DNA of 64,000 nt from CAWAND01 sp963783335 (GTDB lineage: Bacteria > Chloroflexota > Anaerolineae > Anaerolineales > E44-bin32): the NCBI GenBank assembly GCA_963783335.1, contig CAWAND010000010.1:248001-312000 (forward strand). Reading direction: 5' to 3'. Below are positions 52,912-61,931 of the stretch, piece by piece (the stretch's first letter is position 1; every line of letters begins with the position of its first letter). Under the pieces are notes generated by a model. It was not told the origin of the DNA. It ran no database searches and saw only the letters and a program-made list of their open reading frames with translations. A program made the translations under genes and the position numbers.

Positions 52912-53574
52912 ATGGCGACCACAATGTCAGAACTAAAGCGAAGATTATTGGCTCTGTCATCTGATTCGGGCGACCAGAATCAACTTGCCGCCAGTCTCGA
53001 TGATCTCGACCGTTCGCACGCTCTGATGACGAAGTGGGAAGCGGAGCCGGGGCTGGCAGACATCCTCGAAGAACTGTACGCGCGCTTGTTGGCGGCATTC
53101 GGAGATTTGAGGTCCGTTGAGGGGCTTCGTATTCTCGATATCGCCTGCGGATCAAGTTCAAGCCACGCCCCGCCGCAGTTTCATCTGCGAACTGCCAAGG
53201 GAAGGCGCCCGATCTCATCTCCGATTGGCAATGGATTCGCCGCCGTGTTCGAGCCTTGGTTTCCGCGGATCCTGCTTACCCTGGGGGCGGAGCCCGTGGG
53301 CGTTGATCGTGGCGATCTGAGCGGTGAACGTTTTGAGGCCTACAATCTCGATCTCGGTCAGCCAGGCGCATTGGATTTTCTGCCGGCCAACTCGTTCGAT
53401 GCTGTACAAGACAGCCGCCTGTTCGGCTCTCCCGAGTTCCGGGCGCAGTTCCCCAAGGCCGAGGACCGGCTGGCGGTGGCTCGCGAGATCGTAAAGCAAG
53501 AAGTTCGCCTGCTCAAGCAGGAAGGGAAGGTGATTCACTCGGACGCGCGCGACCTGATACGTCGCCAAGCTTGA
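52912..53574 (+). CDS. Class I methyltransferase-like protein
   Basis: About 220 residues. LRILDIACGSSSS (about residue 72) resembles the SAM-binding motif I, and PVGVDRGD resembles motif II. No catalytic motif for a particular substrate is seen, and the region after residue 120 is atypical. The ATG at 52912 is chosen; the longer open frame upstream is not conserved. Possibly an O- or small-molecule methyltransferase; confidence in specific function is low. Confidence 0.6.
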   Translation: MATTMSELKRRLLALSSDSGDQNQLAASLDDLDRSHALMTKWEAEPGLADILEELYARLLAAFGDLRSVEGLRILDIACGSSSSHAPPQFHLRTAKGRRPISSPIGNGFAAVFEPWFPRILLTLGAEPVGVDRGDLSGERFEAYNLDLGQPGALDFLPANSFDAVQDSRLFGSPEFRAQFPKAEDRLAVAREIVKQEVRLLKQEGKVIHSDARDLIRRQA

Positions 53575-53647
53575 TAGAACAGCGGCTCAGCCCGTGGGCA
53601 ATTTCCCGGCAGCCGCTTGCTGGGATCGGCCCATCCGGATTACGGCG

Positions 53648-53986
53648 CTATCCGCCCTCGCTCTCGGCCCTTGACAACGCCTCTTCCAGCGCTTCAGCAA
53701 ATGCCTGGCTGGCTTCCACGTGGCGTTTCGTAACCTCGCCTTTCGCCAATTCGCCCGACTCGAGTTCTTCCTCCAGCGCCTCGGCACCCAATGTCTGCCA
53801 CTTGACAAACGCCTCGTGGAGATCCGCCAACGCCTCGGGCGGCTCCACATACTTGAAGAACTCGACCGTTGTCTTGTTGATCACCAAAAAGTATCTGCCG
53901 ATCTCTTCCATCCGTCCGCTGGAGGCGTAGGCATTGGCCAGGTCGTTCTGAATTGCCGTCACCGTGGTGATGAGTTCAAGGTACAT
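53648..53986 (-). CDS. Small helical protein next to the WXG100-like gene
   Basis: 112 residues, predicted all-helical and acidic (ELESGELAKGEVTKRHVEAS). Sixty-two bases separate it from the WXG100-like gene on the same strand. Family not recognised. In type VII-type systems, such small helical proteins next to WXG proteins can act as targeting partners, so this is a candidate, not an assignment. Confidence 0.55.
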   Translation of the reverse strand: MYLELITTVTAIQNDLANAYASSGRMEEIGRYFLVINKTTVEFFKYVEPPEALADLHEAFVKWQTLGAEALEEELESGELAKGEVTKRHVEASQAFAEALEEALSRAESEGG

Positions 53987-54048
53987 CCTACCGCCCTCCT
54001 TTGGGCTCCCTTATTGATCCATTGACCGATAGGGGACTGCCGATAAGC

Positions 54049-55089
54049 TCAATGGGTCCAGTCATAGATCTTGCCGCCGAGCCAGTCGCCGAACTGCGCC
54101 GGCTTGCCGAGTTTCCCACCGGCCGCCATGTCGGACAGCTGATTGAGCCGCCGCGAATCCCCGGTCACCAAGGCACCAATTGAGTCGGCGGCGATAGCAT
54201 AGCCCCGCACCACCTCACCATATTTGCCATCCATATTCTGATCGTGATGGCGCGCCAGCTGGTTATAGTCCCCCCGAACAAGCGCGTCGACGGTATCCAC
54301 CGTCCCCACCGCCAGGCTCTTCCCGACATTGGTCGGCATGACATCGTTCAGCACAGCCGTGTATTTACCGGCTCCGGGAGAGATGGCATCCGTGACATTG
54401 TGGATCAGGCCCACTGCACCCTCAAGCGGTCTCGAAAGGATCGAGGCCACAGCGCCAATCGCGCCGTCGACGCCAGCTGCGGCATTGCTTACGCCCCTTC
54501 CGCTGGCATCAAGCGCTTCTTTGGCGCCCGACAAGATGCCCATCACCCCCTTCATGGCGGTCGAGTCGGCAATGGCAAAGATGCGCTGAGCGCCCTTTAG
54601 ATTCTTGAAAAGGCCGGGAACTCCGCTCGCCGTGGTAATAGCGTTCAGCAGATCACTTATCAGCTGGCCCTCAGGAGAGAGCCCGGCGCCGCCGCCACCA
54701 CCGCCCCCAGCACCTCCACCTGATCCGCCGCCTCCCGGTGCACCGCCGCCTCCGCCGCCTCCACCCGCGCCGGCGCCATTTCCTCCGCCCTCGCCGAAGA
54801 GCCGGGTGACGTCGTCTTCGGCACCGTGCAGGATCTTGTCTGCCCGGCGCAGGAGCTGGTCCGCGCCTGTCATGGCTTTCTCCAACTGCGCCAAGGCTGG
54901 CAGTACCAGGTCATCCATCTCCCTGTAGAACGCCTTCGCCCCCTTCCCCACCCATCTGCCTGATCGGAGAGCCTCAATCTGGCCCTTGAGCTTCCTATGC
55001 GACCCTTGCGCGGCTTGGGCCTGGCCGGCAAAAATCCTGGCGACATTCGCCAGACCATCGAAGTCTCCCCTTACAATTCTTGCTGGCAT
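54049..55089 (-). CDS. WXG100-like protein with glycine-rich hinge
   Basis: 346 residues. The N-terminal ~95 residues are a helical hairpin of WXG100 type (GRWVGKGAKAFYREMDDLVL in the turn; the motif reads W-V-G). A glycine-rich hinge of ~35 residues (about 102-138) follows, then a hydrophobic segment with helices that could insert in membranes (about 175-260), and a C-terminal domain ending GDWLGGKIYDWTH. This is the architecture of a secreted effector or substrate of a type VII-like system. No T7SS ATPase gene is in the window. No toxin motif is recognised in the C-terminal part. Confidence 0.7.
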   Translation of the reverse strand: MPARIVRGDFDGLANVARIFAGQAQAAQGSHRKLKGQIEALRSGRWVGKGAKAFYREMDDLVLPALAQLEKAMTGADQLLRRADKILHGAEDDVTRLFGEGGGNGAGAGGGGGGGGAPGGGGSGGGAGGGGGGGAGLSPEGQLISDLLNAITTASGVPGLFKNLKGAQRIFAIADSTAMKGVMGILSGAKEALDASGRGVSNAAAGVDGAIGAVASILSRPLEGAVGLIHNVTDAISPGAGKYTAVLNDVMPTNVGKSLAVGTVDTVDALVRGDYNQLARHHDQNMDGKYGEVVRGYAIAADSIGALVTGDSRRLNQLSDMAAGGKLGKPAQFGDWLGGKIYDWTH

Positions 55090-55388
55090 GGGCTACGCCT
55101 CCTGATAGGCCTCAAGTCCCCTCCCGAGGCAATCAACCGTCCTATATCCCTCCCATTGATGGGTGGATGTGAGGGCACAGAGCGCAACATTGAACCGGAA
55201 GCATGGAAGTTGGTGCTAAGGTCACACTATAGCGAAAGACGCCCCTGAGTCAAACCTGATTCCATGGCGCACTTTGAGATTCGCTCAGCCCGTCGCTCAC
55301 CTCTTGGGCGGATCCTGCTCACTACGTGCCGCATCACATCCGTGCTGTGCCTTGGCCACGTTCAAGTTCACTTCAAGCCTCGCCCGAT
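55090..55388. other. Intergenic region without recognisable genes
   Basis: About 300 bases between the divergent WXG100-like gene and the F420-type reductase gene. No conserved ORF, tRNA or terminator was recognised. The Rex/CRP-like site lies just beyond its end. Confidence 0.5.
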
Positions 55389-55406
55389 TTGTGAAATCTT
55401 TCACAA
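55389..55406. promoter_or_regulatory. Rex/CRP-like operator upstream of the F420-type reductase
   Basis: TTGTGAA-ATCT-TTCACAA is a perfect match to the Rex consensus TTGTGAA-N4-TTCACAA. It lies 78 bases before the start of an NADP-dependent enzyme, which suits a redox regulator. Confidence 0.7.
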
Positions 55407-55484
55407 TCGGTAGAGCCATGTTACGCTTGGATCACAGGTACAGCCCGTTTGGCTGATAAGCCCTGCAGAAAGAGGAGAACATCG

Positions 55485-56102
55485 ATGAAGATCACCATTC
55501 TGGGTACAGGCCGCATTGGGGGCACCCTTGGCCAGAAGTGGGCTAATGCCGGGCATTCAATCATCTACGGGGTTCGCGACCCGGAAGGGAAGCGCGCCGC
55601 CGTCAAGTTTGATGACGATGGGGTTCAAGTTGAGTTTGAAACGATCGGCACAGCGATCGCGAAGGGCGAAGTCATCGTCGTGGCGATCCCGGGGTCGGCG
55701 GTGGCCGAGATGGTCGCCGAGCACGGTCATGCCATGGAAGGCAAGATCGTGATCGACGCATCCAACAACATGCAAGCCCCCAAGATGCACGCCCTAGACA
55801 CCATCGCCGAGGCCGCACCAGGCGCCAAGCTCTTTCGCGCATTCAACAGCCTTGGTTGGGAAAACTTCGCCCAACCGATCTTCGACGGGCTGCCGGCGGA
55901 TTTGTTCTACTGCGGCGTGGAGGCCGCCGAGGCCCTGGCCGTGGTCGAGAACCTGATCACCGATGTCGGCATGCGGCCGGTGCGGGTCGGCGGGCTCGAG
56001 AAAGTGGATATCGTCGAAGGCGTGACCCGCTTGTGGTTCGCCCTTGCCCAACAACGAGGGCGGCACCTGGCGTTCAAGATGCTGATCGGCGCCGGCGCTT
56101 AG
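55485..56102 (+). CDS. NADPH-dependent F420 reductase-type oxidoreductase
   Basis: 205 residues. MKITILGTGRIGGTLGQKWA is the NADP-binding start of the F420:NADP oxidoreductase (NpdG-like) family; VVAIPGSAVAEMV and RAFNSLGWENFAQPIFDG are further family features. These enzymes move hydride between NADPH and coenzyme F420, or act on other substrates in the wider family. The ATG at 55485 follows AGAGGAGAAC. The upstream Rex-like operator supports a role in redox balance. Whether F420 is made here is not shown by this window. Confidence 0.82.
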   Translation: MKITILGTGRIGGTLGQKWANAGHSIIYGVRDPEGKRAAVKFDDDGVQVEFETIGTAIAKGEVIVVAIPGSAVAEMVAEHGHAMEGKIVIDASNNMQAPKMHALDTIAEAAPGAKLFRAFNSLGWENFAQPIFDGLPADLFYCGVEAAEALAVVENLITDVGMRPVRVGGLEKVDIVEGVTRLWFALAQQRGRHLAFKMLIGAGA

Positions 56103-56112
56103 CACTCCGCGG

Positions 56113-57067
56113 CTAGTCTTCAACCCAGTCGCGGGTTAAGAACATCCAGAAAGCCAGGCCGCGATAGCGGCCATACTTCCGGAACCTGCGCTCAATGGCT
56201 TTGTCGCTCACCTTCGTCTTGCCGATCAAACGTGCGTACTTGGGTCGCGTCCATGAGTCCAGGATCAAGCGTGAGGTCCGCCCTAAGACGAGCATGATGT
56301 GGGCGGCAGCGTAGGGACCCACGCCGGGGAGCACCAGGAGCCGCTCGGCCACCTCATCGTCCGACAGCTCCTCGGGGGATGACTTCACCCAGCCCCTCCA
56401 AGTCGATTTCGCCGGCTGACACACCCTGCGCCACATCGCGCAGGTAGGCCCCTCGATAGCCGGCTTTGGCCACATCCCGGTAGAATCCATCTTCGGCAGC
56501 GGCCATCGCTTCCGGGGTGGGAAAGGTCCTGCCAAACGCACCTTCAGCCGGAGCACCGACGGCGCGCTCTCCCAGATGGGCGCACAATGCGCCGATCATG
56601 CGCTCGGTTGCCGACCAGGCACAATTGGTGGTGCAGATCGTCTTGATCACGTCCTCGAAAACCGTCGGGCTGCGGACCAATCGCCCCGCCCCGCTGGTCA
56701 CCCAGGAGAGATCAGGGTCACCTGCCACCTGGGCGTAGAAGGCGCCCAAATCGTCGTCCAGGCGCAGCATCTGCCGGACGGTGGAACGCAGTTGCGCTTG
56801 CGCAGCCTTGCTAGGCCGCCGCCCTTTCACCTCCAGCCGCAAGGTTCCCGGTCGTCCGGCCGATATCTCGACGATCCGCGGCCGCCCATTCTCCACCGGC
56901 AGTGTGACCTGCATCAGACGGCAATCCGTGTCGACCGCCATCGGCGGCAGCTCGGTGAGGCCGTGCGACGTCAAGGTTCGCCAAAGATCAATGGGCTCGC
57001 CGCTGGGTCCTGCCAAGTTCATTTCCACTTGCCAGCCCCCAGATCCTTTTGCCTCCCCAGTCGTCAC
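56113..57067 (-). pseudogene. HhH-GPD DNA glycosylase with single-base frameshift
   Basis: The first frame (57067-56354) gives the N-terminal domain of an AlkA/OGG-type glycosylase: LWRTLTSHGL, then FEDVIKTICTTNCAWSAT. The second frame gives the helix-hairpin-helix LLVLPGVGPYAAAHI and the catalytic Asp in SRLILDSWTRPKY. The frames meet near 56384-56400, where the minus strand reads GGAGGGGCTGGG; dropping one G joins them as DLEGWVKSSPEELSDDEV. A homopolymer sequencing error is possible. If real, the gene is dead. Base-excision repair of oxidised or alkylated bases is the family role. Confidence 0.8.
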
Positions 57068-57250
57068 AGTAGCCTCCGTGGCCCCTTGGTTCCATGCATC
57101 TCTAGCTTTGCCAGCGCCGCGATCGCATCTGCTCCTTCGTGGTTGATGCCTGTGTCATGCATCCTGCCCAGAACCGAAAACATCCTACCATTTTGGCCGT
57201 CCGCAAAGACATCACCCTTCGGGGTGAAGTCGGTGTCGTTGGCACACGAA

Positions 57251-57280
57251 CGAGAACCCAGCCGAAGAGCTGGGCTTTCG
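57251..57280 (-). terminator. Weak hairpin after the MerR gene
   Basis: On the minus strand, an 8-bp stem with a G-U pair (57255-57262 and 57269-57276) follows the MerR stop, then CTCGTT. The T-run is poor. The 242 bases between the MerR and glycosylase genes hold no other recognised feature. Confidence 0.35.
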
Positions 57281-57309
57281 TTGGGCATTCTCGCAGCAGG
57301 GCTGGATGG

Positions 57310-58071
57310 CTAGCTCGTTCCGCTTTTCTCCAACTGCTGCGTGTAATGCCGGATGGAATCCCGCAGGAACTCAGGCATGTCGGGATGCATCTTGCGATAC
57401 ATGCCGGCAAACTCGGGGTTGACAGCGTACATTTCGCCCAGCCCCTTGAGCCTCTCCAATGACGGCTCATAGAAGTAACGCAGATGTTGGTGCCAGCGGG
57501 CAATGATGGCTTGCACGGCCGAGCTGGCCGGGCCCTGATCCATCACCTCAACCAGGTCGACATAGATCGCCTTGCCCTCATCCATCACCTGTCGCTTCTT
57601 GGCCTCGGAGTAGCTGTTCCACAGGTTCACCGAAGCCCCCACCTCCTGGTCGCCGTAGAGCTCGCGGGCCTCCGCCTCCCACGCTTCTTGCTTCTCAGAC
57701 GTGAATCCATCAAACACCTCATCAATGCTCATCGTCATTTGTCCTCTCAGATGCCGGATTGTCTTGTCGACAGTGGCGATCAGGCCCTGCAGCCTCATCG
57801 CTCGGGCCTCCAAGGCTTGTCGATGCGATTTGAGGGCTTCCAACCGATTGAAGCGCGGGTCATCCAGCAGCGCCTTGATTTGTTCCAGCTCGAATCCCAG
57901 CTCGCGGTAGAAGAGGATCTGCTGCAGCCTGAAGGCCTCCTCGGTCCCATAACTGCGGTAGCCGTTGTCCTCATCCCGAGTGGGGACCAGCAGGCCGATC
58001 TGATCATAGTAGTGCAGGGTGCGTCGGCTGACATTTGCCAGATCCGCCATCTCTTTGACACTCATATCCAT
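57310..58071 (-). CDS. MerR-family regulator with TipAS-type ligand domain
   Basis: About 253 residues. A MerR winged helix (SVKEMADLANVSRRTLHYYD) leads into the dimer coiled coil (about 80-115), then a TipAS drug-binding domain (about 125-250; WHQHLRYFYEPS, LGEMYAVNPEFAGMYRKM). TipAS domains bind thiopeptides and other bulky drugs. I set the start at ATG 58071 because an upstream ATG at 58098 overlaps the -10 box. Its own promoter has the 19-bp spacer typical of MerR-activated promoters, so it is probably autoregulated. No efflux gene adjoins. Confidence 0.9.
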   Translation of the reverse strand: MDMSVKEMADLANVSRRTLHYYDQIGLLVPTRDEDNGYRSYGTEEAFRLQQILFYRELGFELEQIKALLDDPRFNRLEALKSHRQALEARAMRLQGLIATVDKTIRHLRGQMTMSIDEVFDGFTSEKQEAWEAEARELYGDQEVGASVNLWNSYSEAKKRQVMDEGKAIYVDLVEVMDQGPASSAVQAIIARWHQHLRYFYEPSLERLKGLGEMYAVNPEFAGMYRKMHPDMPEFLRDSIRHYTQQLEKSGTS

Positions 58072-58093
58072 CGCCACAACCTCCATCGAGTGC

Positions 58094-58124
58094 ATCATAA
58101 AGTATCACGTTACGTTAATGTCAA
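58094..58124 (-). promoter_or_regulatory. MerR-type promoter with 19-bp spacer
   Basis: On the minus strand TTGACA (58124-58119) is followed by exactly 19 bases and then TATGAT (58099-58094). A 19-bp spacer is the hallmark of MerR-activated promoters, which need the regulator to untwist them. Repeated ACGT steps in the spacer are a probable operator. Confidence 0.7.
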
Positions 58125-58216
58125 GCGCGGGACACCGCACTTGAGCGTCGATGGACAAGCATCTAAGATGAGTGCGGGGGGCGCCACCGGACGGCATGGC
58201 CACCGAGGAGATCCAG

Positions 58217-58855
58217 ATGACGTCCATTCTCGCCCAGCTCTCATCGGCGGTCGGAGATCGAACGAATGCCGCCAACAAGGCTGTCGTAGAAGCCTGCCTG
58301 GCAAATCCCGAGTTGCTCGCTGACGTGGCGGAGGGGCTGCTTGGCGACGATCAACGCCTGGCCGGCGACTGCGGAGAGGTCATGACGCAGTCGGCAGCCT
58401 TGGCCCCTGATAATGTCACCCCCTACGCCGAGGTTCTGCTCTCGGCGCTTGACCACCCATCCACGCGCGCCCGCTGGGAAGCAGCCCATGCTCTGGCAGA
58501 GATCGCCAACCGCGTGCCAGGAAACTTGCGGGTGAAGCACGATCGCCTGGCCGAAATCGTCCGAACCGACTCGAGCGTCATTGTGCGCGATTACACGGTG
58601 GACATTCTCGCCAACATGGCGGACGTCAGCCAAGACGATGCTCGATGGACCTACCCCATCTTGCTGGATTGTCTGACCCTGTGGGATGGCCGGCATGCAG
58701 GCCACGCCTTGCCCGGCCTCGGCTCCGTGGCGGAGCGTCTACCCCAACACCGCGAAACGATCGCCCACCACGCAGGCGCTTTGACGGAACATCGGCGCGG
58801 GGTGGTGCGCAAGGCGGCCAGGCGGTTGGTCAGGGAACTGGCGAAGCTCGCCTAA
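58217..58855 (+). CDS. HEAT-repeat protein
   Basis: 212 residues built from HEAT-like helical pairs (PSTRARWEAAHALAEIANRV, VIVRDYTVDILANMADVS). GAGGAG precedes the ATG at 58217, which favours it over ATG 58196 and the GTG at 58172. No membrane segment. Phycobilisome-lyase-like or scaffold functions exist in this fold; no specific role is supported. It lies 118 bases from the divergent MerR promoter. Confidence 0.75.
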   Translation: MTSILAQLSSAVGDRTNAANKAVVEACLANPELLADVAEGLLGDDQRLAGDCGEVMTQSAALAPDNVTPYAEVLLSALDHPSTRARWEAAHALAEIANRVPGNLRVKHDRLAEIVRTDSSVIVRDYTVDILANMADVSQDDARWTYPILLDCLTLWDGRHAGHALPGLGSVAERLPQHRETIAHHAGALTEHRRGVVRKAARRLVRELAKLA

Positions 58856-58891
58856 CGGTCGCGCCCCAGCCTCAAGAAGCGGGAGGTAGAC

Positions 58892-59222
58892 ATGGCCTAT
58901 GATGAAACGCTCGCCAGCCGACTGCGAACGATCCTGCAGGCAGAACAGGGTGTGAGCGAACGCCAGGCCTTTGGCGGCATCTCATTCTTAATCAACGGCA
59001 ACATGTCCGTCGGTGTCATCGGGGACGAACTGGTCGTACGAGTTCGGGCCCGAGGGGTTCGATACAGCCCTGGCGGAAGAACACGTCCGCCCATTTGACT
59101 TCTCTGGGCGCCCGATGAAGGGATGGGTCTTTGTTGCCCCTGAAGCTCTGTCTTCGGACGAATCGCTCGCCGCCTGGGTTCAGCGCGGGGTGATGTTTGC
59201 CCGGAGTTTGCCATCCAAGTAG
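58892..59222 (+). pseudogene. TfoX N-terminal domain protein with single-base frameshift
   Basis: The first frame reads MAYDETLASRLRTIL and GGISFLINGNMSVGVIGDEL; the second continues GPEGFDTALAEEHVRPFDFS, GRPMKGWVFVAPEAL and WVQRGVMFARSLPSK. Together they are one complete TfoX_N protein of about 109 residues. The switch lies near 59042, where GAGTTCGGGCC would read in frame if one T were lost (GAGTCGGGCC). The same GAGTTCG sequence occurs at the break in the esterase gene. TfoX_N proteins are small, of unknown biochemical role outside competence. Sequencing error is possible. Confidence 0.78.
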
Positions 59223-59258
59223 CTCTCCCCCACCGCTCGAAAGGTGTCCCCTACCCCC

Positions 59259-61706
59259 TTAGGGTTTTCCATCACCGGTCGAGGTAGCCTGGGTTACGCT
59301 GACCTTCAAGGTGCTTGGTTGGCCAAGCGTGTAGGGAACCTCAGTAGAGGCACCGGCCTTGGCCGGCACCTTGATCGGGCCGCCGGAATTCTGCAATGCC
59401 AGGTCGGGGTGCTCGGCAAGGATCTGGACAAACGGTCCAGTGAAAATGTCGTAGCTTGCGTTGGCCGAGCAAGTCTTGTTGGAAAAGTGATAGGTGAGCT
59501 TCGTCGAGAACCCGGCCAGCTTCAAGTTGAACTCGTCACCTGAACCGGAGCCCGTCTCCGTGCCCTGGATCAAGAACGAGAAATTCCCTTTCGCCGTAGC
59601 TGGGTTCTTCTCCTGACGAACCTGCCCTTTGTCGAAATCGAAGACAATGCATGGGTAGTCGGGCAAATTCCCGTCCACCGAACCGACGCCCACACCGGAT
59701 ATCGTGCCCTTCTTGTCCACGATGAAGTTGCCGACCCACTTCAGTTTGAACGTGTTGGGGTCCTGCCCCAAGGTCGTCGTCACGGTTAGATTCCAGCCGG
59801 TGTTGACATCGATCCTACTCGATGCAGGACGAGCATGGACCATCGCGCCATCGAAGCTTGCCTGCGCCGTGAAGTCGAGCTTGTCCGTGCACCGATCCTC
59901 CGATCCGGCGGTGTAGGTGTCTTCCACGCTGTCCCCCGTCATCGTCTGCTGGGTCCAATCCAGCTGTCCGCAGCCAGGCTCGGGAACATTCAGGGTGACC
60001 TGGCTCGCGTAGGGTTTGCCGGCCAGATCGCTGGTTTTGACGGTCAGGCTGGTTTTGGCCTTGGGCGACAGGCGTTTGGCCGTCGGGCCGACACTGAGGC
60101 AGAGCCCCGCCTGAGTCAGGGATTGGGCAAAGCCTGGAATGCCGTCCAACAGGCCCTCGATTGTGCCGGAGGTCAGGGACTTTCGGGTGATGACGGAGGC
60201 GTTCTTGACATCCAGCGCGGACAGGAAGAGGCTGTAGCTGCCCCCGGTTTTTCCCATGGTCCCGGTCACCAGCACGTCCGCCCCAAGGGCCCCGCCGATC
60301 TCGGCCAGATTTACCTGGGTGCTGCCCGAGCCTCCAAGGAGCTGTTGCATGCTGCCCAGGGTCAACAGCGAACGGATGTCGCTCATTGAAGTGACCGTCG
60401 CTCTCGGCAGCGCCTTCCACAGCTGGGCTGTTGTCCAGCTGGCAAAGGTGGGTGGAACTTTGGAGGGGATGCTCTTGTCGCTGGCTTTGAAATTCATCAC
60501 GAAGATATTGGTGCACGCGGATGGACCCGATCCCGATCCAGCCTGCGTCCTGTGGGGCGCTGGAACAAGGGCGACGGCGTTGGGCGCCTTCGCCGGCGAC
60601 CATCGGATGGGTACGGCTGGCGGCCTCAAACCTGAGTTTGAGGCCGGACTCGCCGACCCGAGGTTCGCTTTGACCTTGCCCCCACACGGGACAGCGACCG
60701 CCACCGGCTCCAGTTCCTGGACCGATATGCCCTGCCCCACCAGGCCCATGACCAGGGCCGGTCCGGCCGGCACGGCCAGGCTGAAGCTGCCACCCTGGGT
60801 CGACGCCGAGTGCTGCTCCACCGGAGGGCCCAATGTGACGGCGCTCACGACGCCTTCTGCGCCAAGATCCCCATCGATCTCTCCTGCCGTATCACAGCCC
60901 CCGACGTTGATCTCGTTCGACTGTACCGCCTGGTCGCTCGGTCCTGTCCCGTTGCTTTCCGCACCGGGCGTGTCAGCTACGATCCGCGCCGGCCCCGTCG
61001 CTGCGGCAGGCAGCTTGAGGGCTTTGCCCAGCAACTGTTGCACAGGAACCCGGCCGGTGGATGCCGGGGTCAGATTCCCGGATTCATCAGGCACAAACTC
61101 GCTGGGCATGGTCGAAGGCAGGTCAATCGGCTTGTTCGACTGCATGGCAGCCGCCATCTGGTCGGGCGTGACCTGGACGCCCACCGAGACCGCCGCGGTG
61201 AAGCTGGTCGGCACGTCCAGGGCATAGACATGAAGCATGGTCCCTGATGGTGAACCTTGGCCCGGCGGATCAGATTCCAACCACAGGGCGGGTTTGGACA
61301 CCACCCGAATCTCACCTACCGCCAAGGCGCCATCCGAGCTGGTAACGCTGGCCAAGTAGATCCCGTCTGCGGCATCACTGGGCAAGGTCGCGCTCCCCTT
61401 GCCCCCGGTGAACTGACCCGTGATGATCGTGCCACTGGGACCCTGCAGTTGGAGGTCTCCTGTCAGCAACGGATCTCCCCGGAAGGTCACTTCCTGTCCC
61501 GCCTTAACCAGGTGAGCGTCCGGTTGGAGGCTCGATAGGGGTGGCGCTTTCGGCATCCAATCAGCGATCAGCGAGGCATCCGACAGGTGGTTCCCATTCC
61601 CCAATCCGGCGAGAGGCGGAACCCGTGTGAGCGCATTGCAGGCCAGGCTGGCCGCCATCAAAACTGAGAGTATGAAAACAACCGGCCCATGTGTTCGCTG
61701 AGACAT
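59259..61706 (-). CDS. Large multidomain lipoprotein
   Basis: 815 residues. A lipoprotein signal (ILSVLMAASLAC, Cys 23) is followed by Ig-like beta domains (VKAGQEVTFRGDPLLTGDL near residue 68), a long low-complexity Ser/Pro/Ala region (about 340-410), and a part resembling FlgO/CsgG-type domains (IGGALGADVLVTGTMGK, about 485-535). The C-terminal ~250 residues are beta-rich with Cys pairs. It is probably anchored on the outer face and is one of several large lipoproteins here. No catalytic motif. Function unknown. Confidence 0.65.
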   Translation of the reverse strand: MSQRTHGPVVFILSVLMAASLACNALTRVPPLAGLGNGNHLSDASLIADWMPKAPPLSSLQPDAHLVKAGQEVTFRGDPLLTGDLQLQGPSGTIITGQFTGGKGSATLPSDAADGIYLASVTSSDGALAVGEIRVVSKPALWLESDPPGQGSPSGTMLHVYALDVPTSFTAAVSVGVQVTPDQMAAAMQSNKPIDLPSTMPSEFVPDESGNLTPASTGRVPVQQLLGKALKLPAAATGPARIVADTPGAESNGTGPSDQAVQSNEINVGGCDTAGEIDGDLGAEGVVSAVTLGPPVEQHSASTQGGSFSLAVPAGPALVMGLVGQGISVQELEPVAVAVPCGGKVKANLGSASPASNSGLRPPAVPIRWSPAKAPNAVALVPAPHRTQAGSGSGPSACTNIFVMNFKASDKSIPSKVPPTFASWTTAQLWKALPRATVTSMSDIRSLLTLGSMQQLLGGSGSTQVNLAEIGGALGADVLVTGTMGKTGGSYSLFLSALDVKNASVITRKSLTSGTIEGLLDGIPGFAQSLTQAGLCLSVGPTAKRLSPKAKTSLTVKTSDLAGKPYASQVTLNVPEPGCGQLDWTQQTMTGDSVEDTYTAGSEDRCTDKLDFTAQASFDGAMVHARPASSRIDVNTGWNLTVTTTLGQDPNTFKLKWVGNFIVDKKGTISGVGVGSVDGNLPDYPCIVFDFDKGQVRQEKNPATAKGNFSFLIQGTETGSGSGDEFNLKLAGFSTKLTYHFSNKTCSANASYDIFTGPFVQILAEHPDLALQNSGGPIKVPAKAGASTEVPYTLGQPSTLKVSVTQATSTGDGKP

Positions 61707-61931
61707 TGCTACCTCCAGAAACCACCACGAAAGGATCCGCCACTGGCCGGAAGATCAGGCCGTGGGTCCTGCACCACAGGGACGACATCGCCCCCGACTT
61801 CAGGAGAGAATCAAAAAGGGCATCTCGCGATGCCCCTCGCAACCGCCCGGTCCTGACCCTCACCTCGGAAAGCGCTCCTATCGTTTCTTTGAGATGACGG
61901 CCTATGTTCGGCTACTCGTCATTTTACACCG

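Noticed and set aside
53117..54025. Plus-strand frames inside the 53.1-54.0 kb region
   Set aside because: They overlap the methyltransferase-like gene or the small helical gene in other frames, with no motifs.
57064..57288. 74-residue minus-strand frame overlapping the glycosylase start by four bases
   Set aside because: The overlap looks like coupling, but no ribosome binding site is seen, the composition gives no family match, and the frame runs through the hairpin after the MerR gene.
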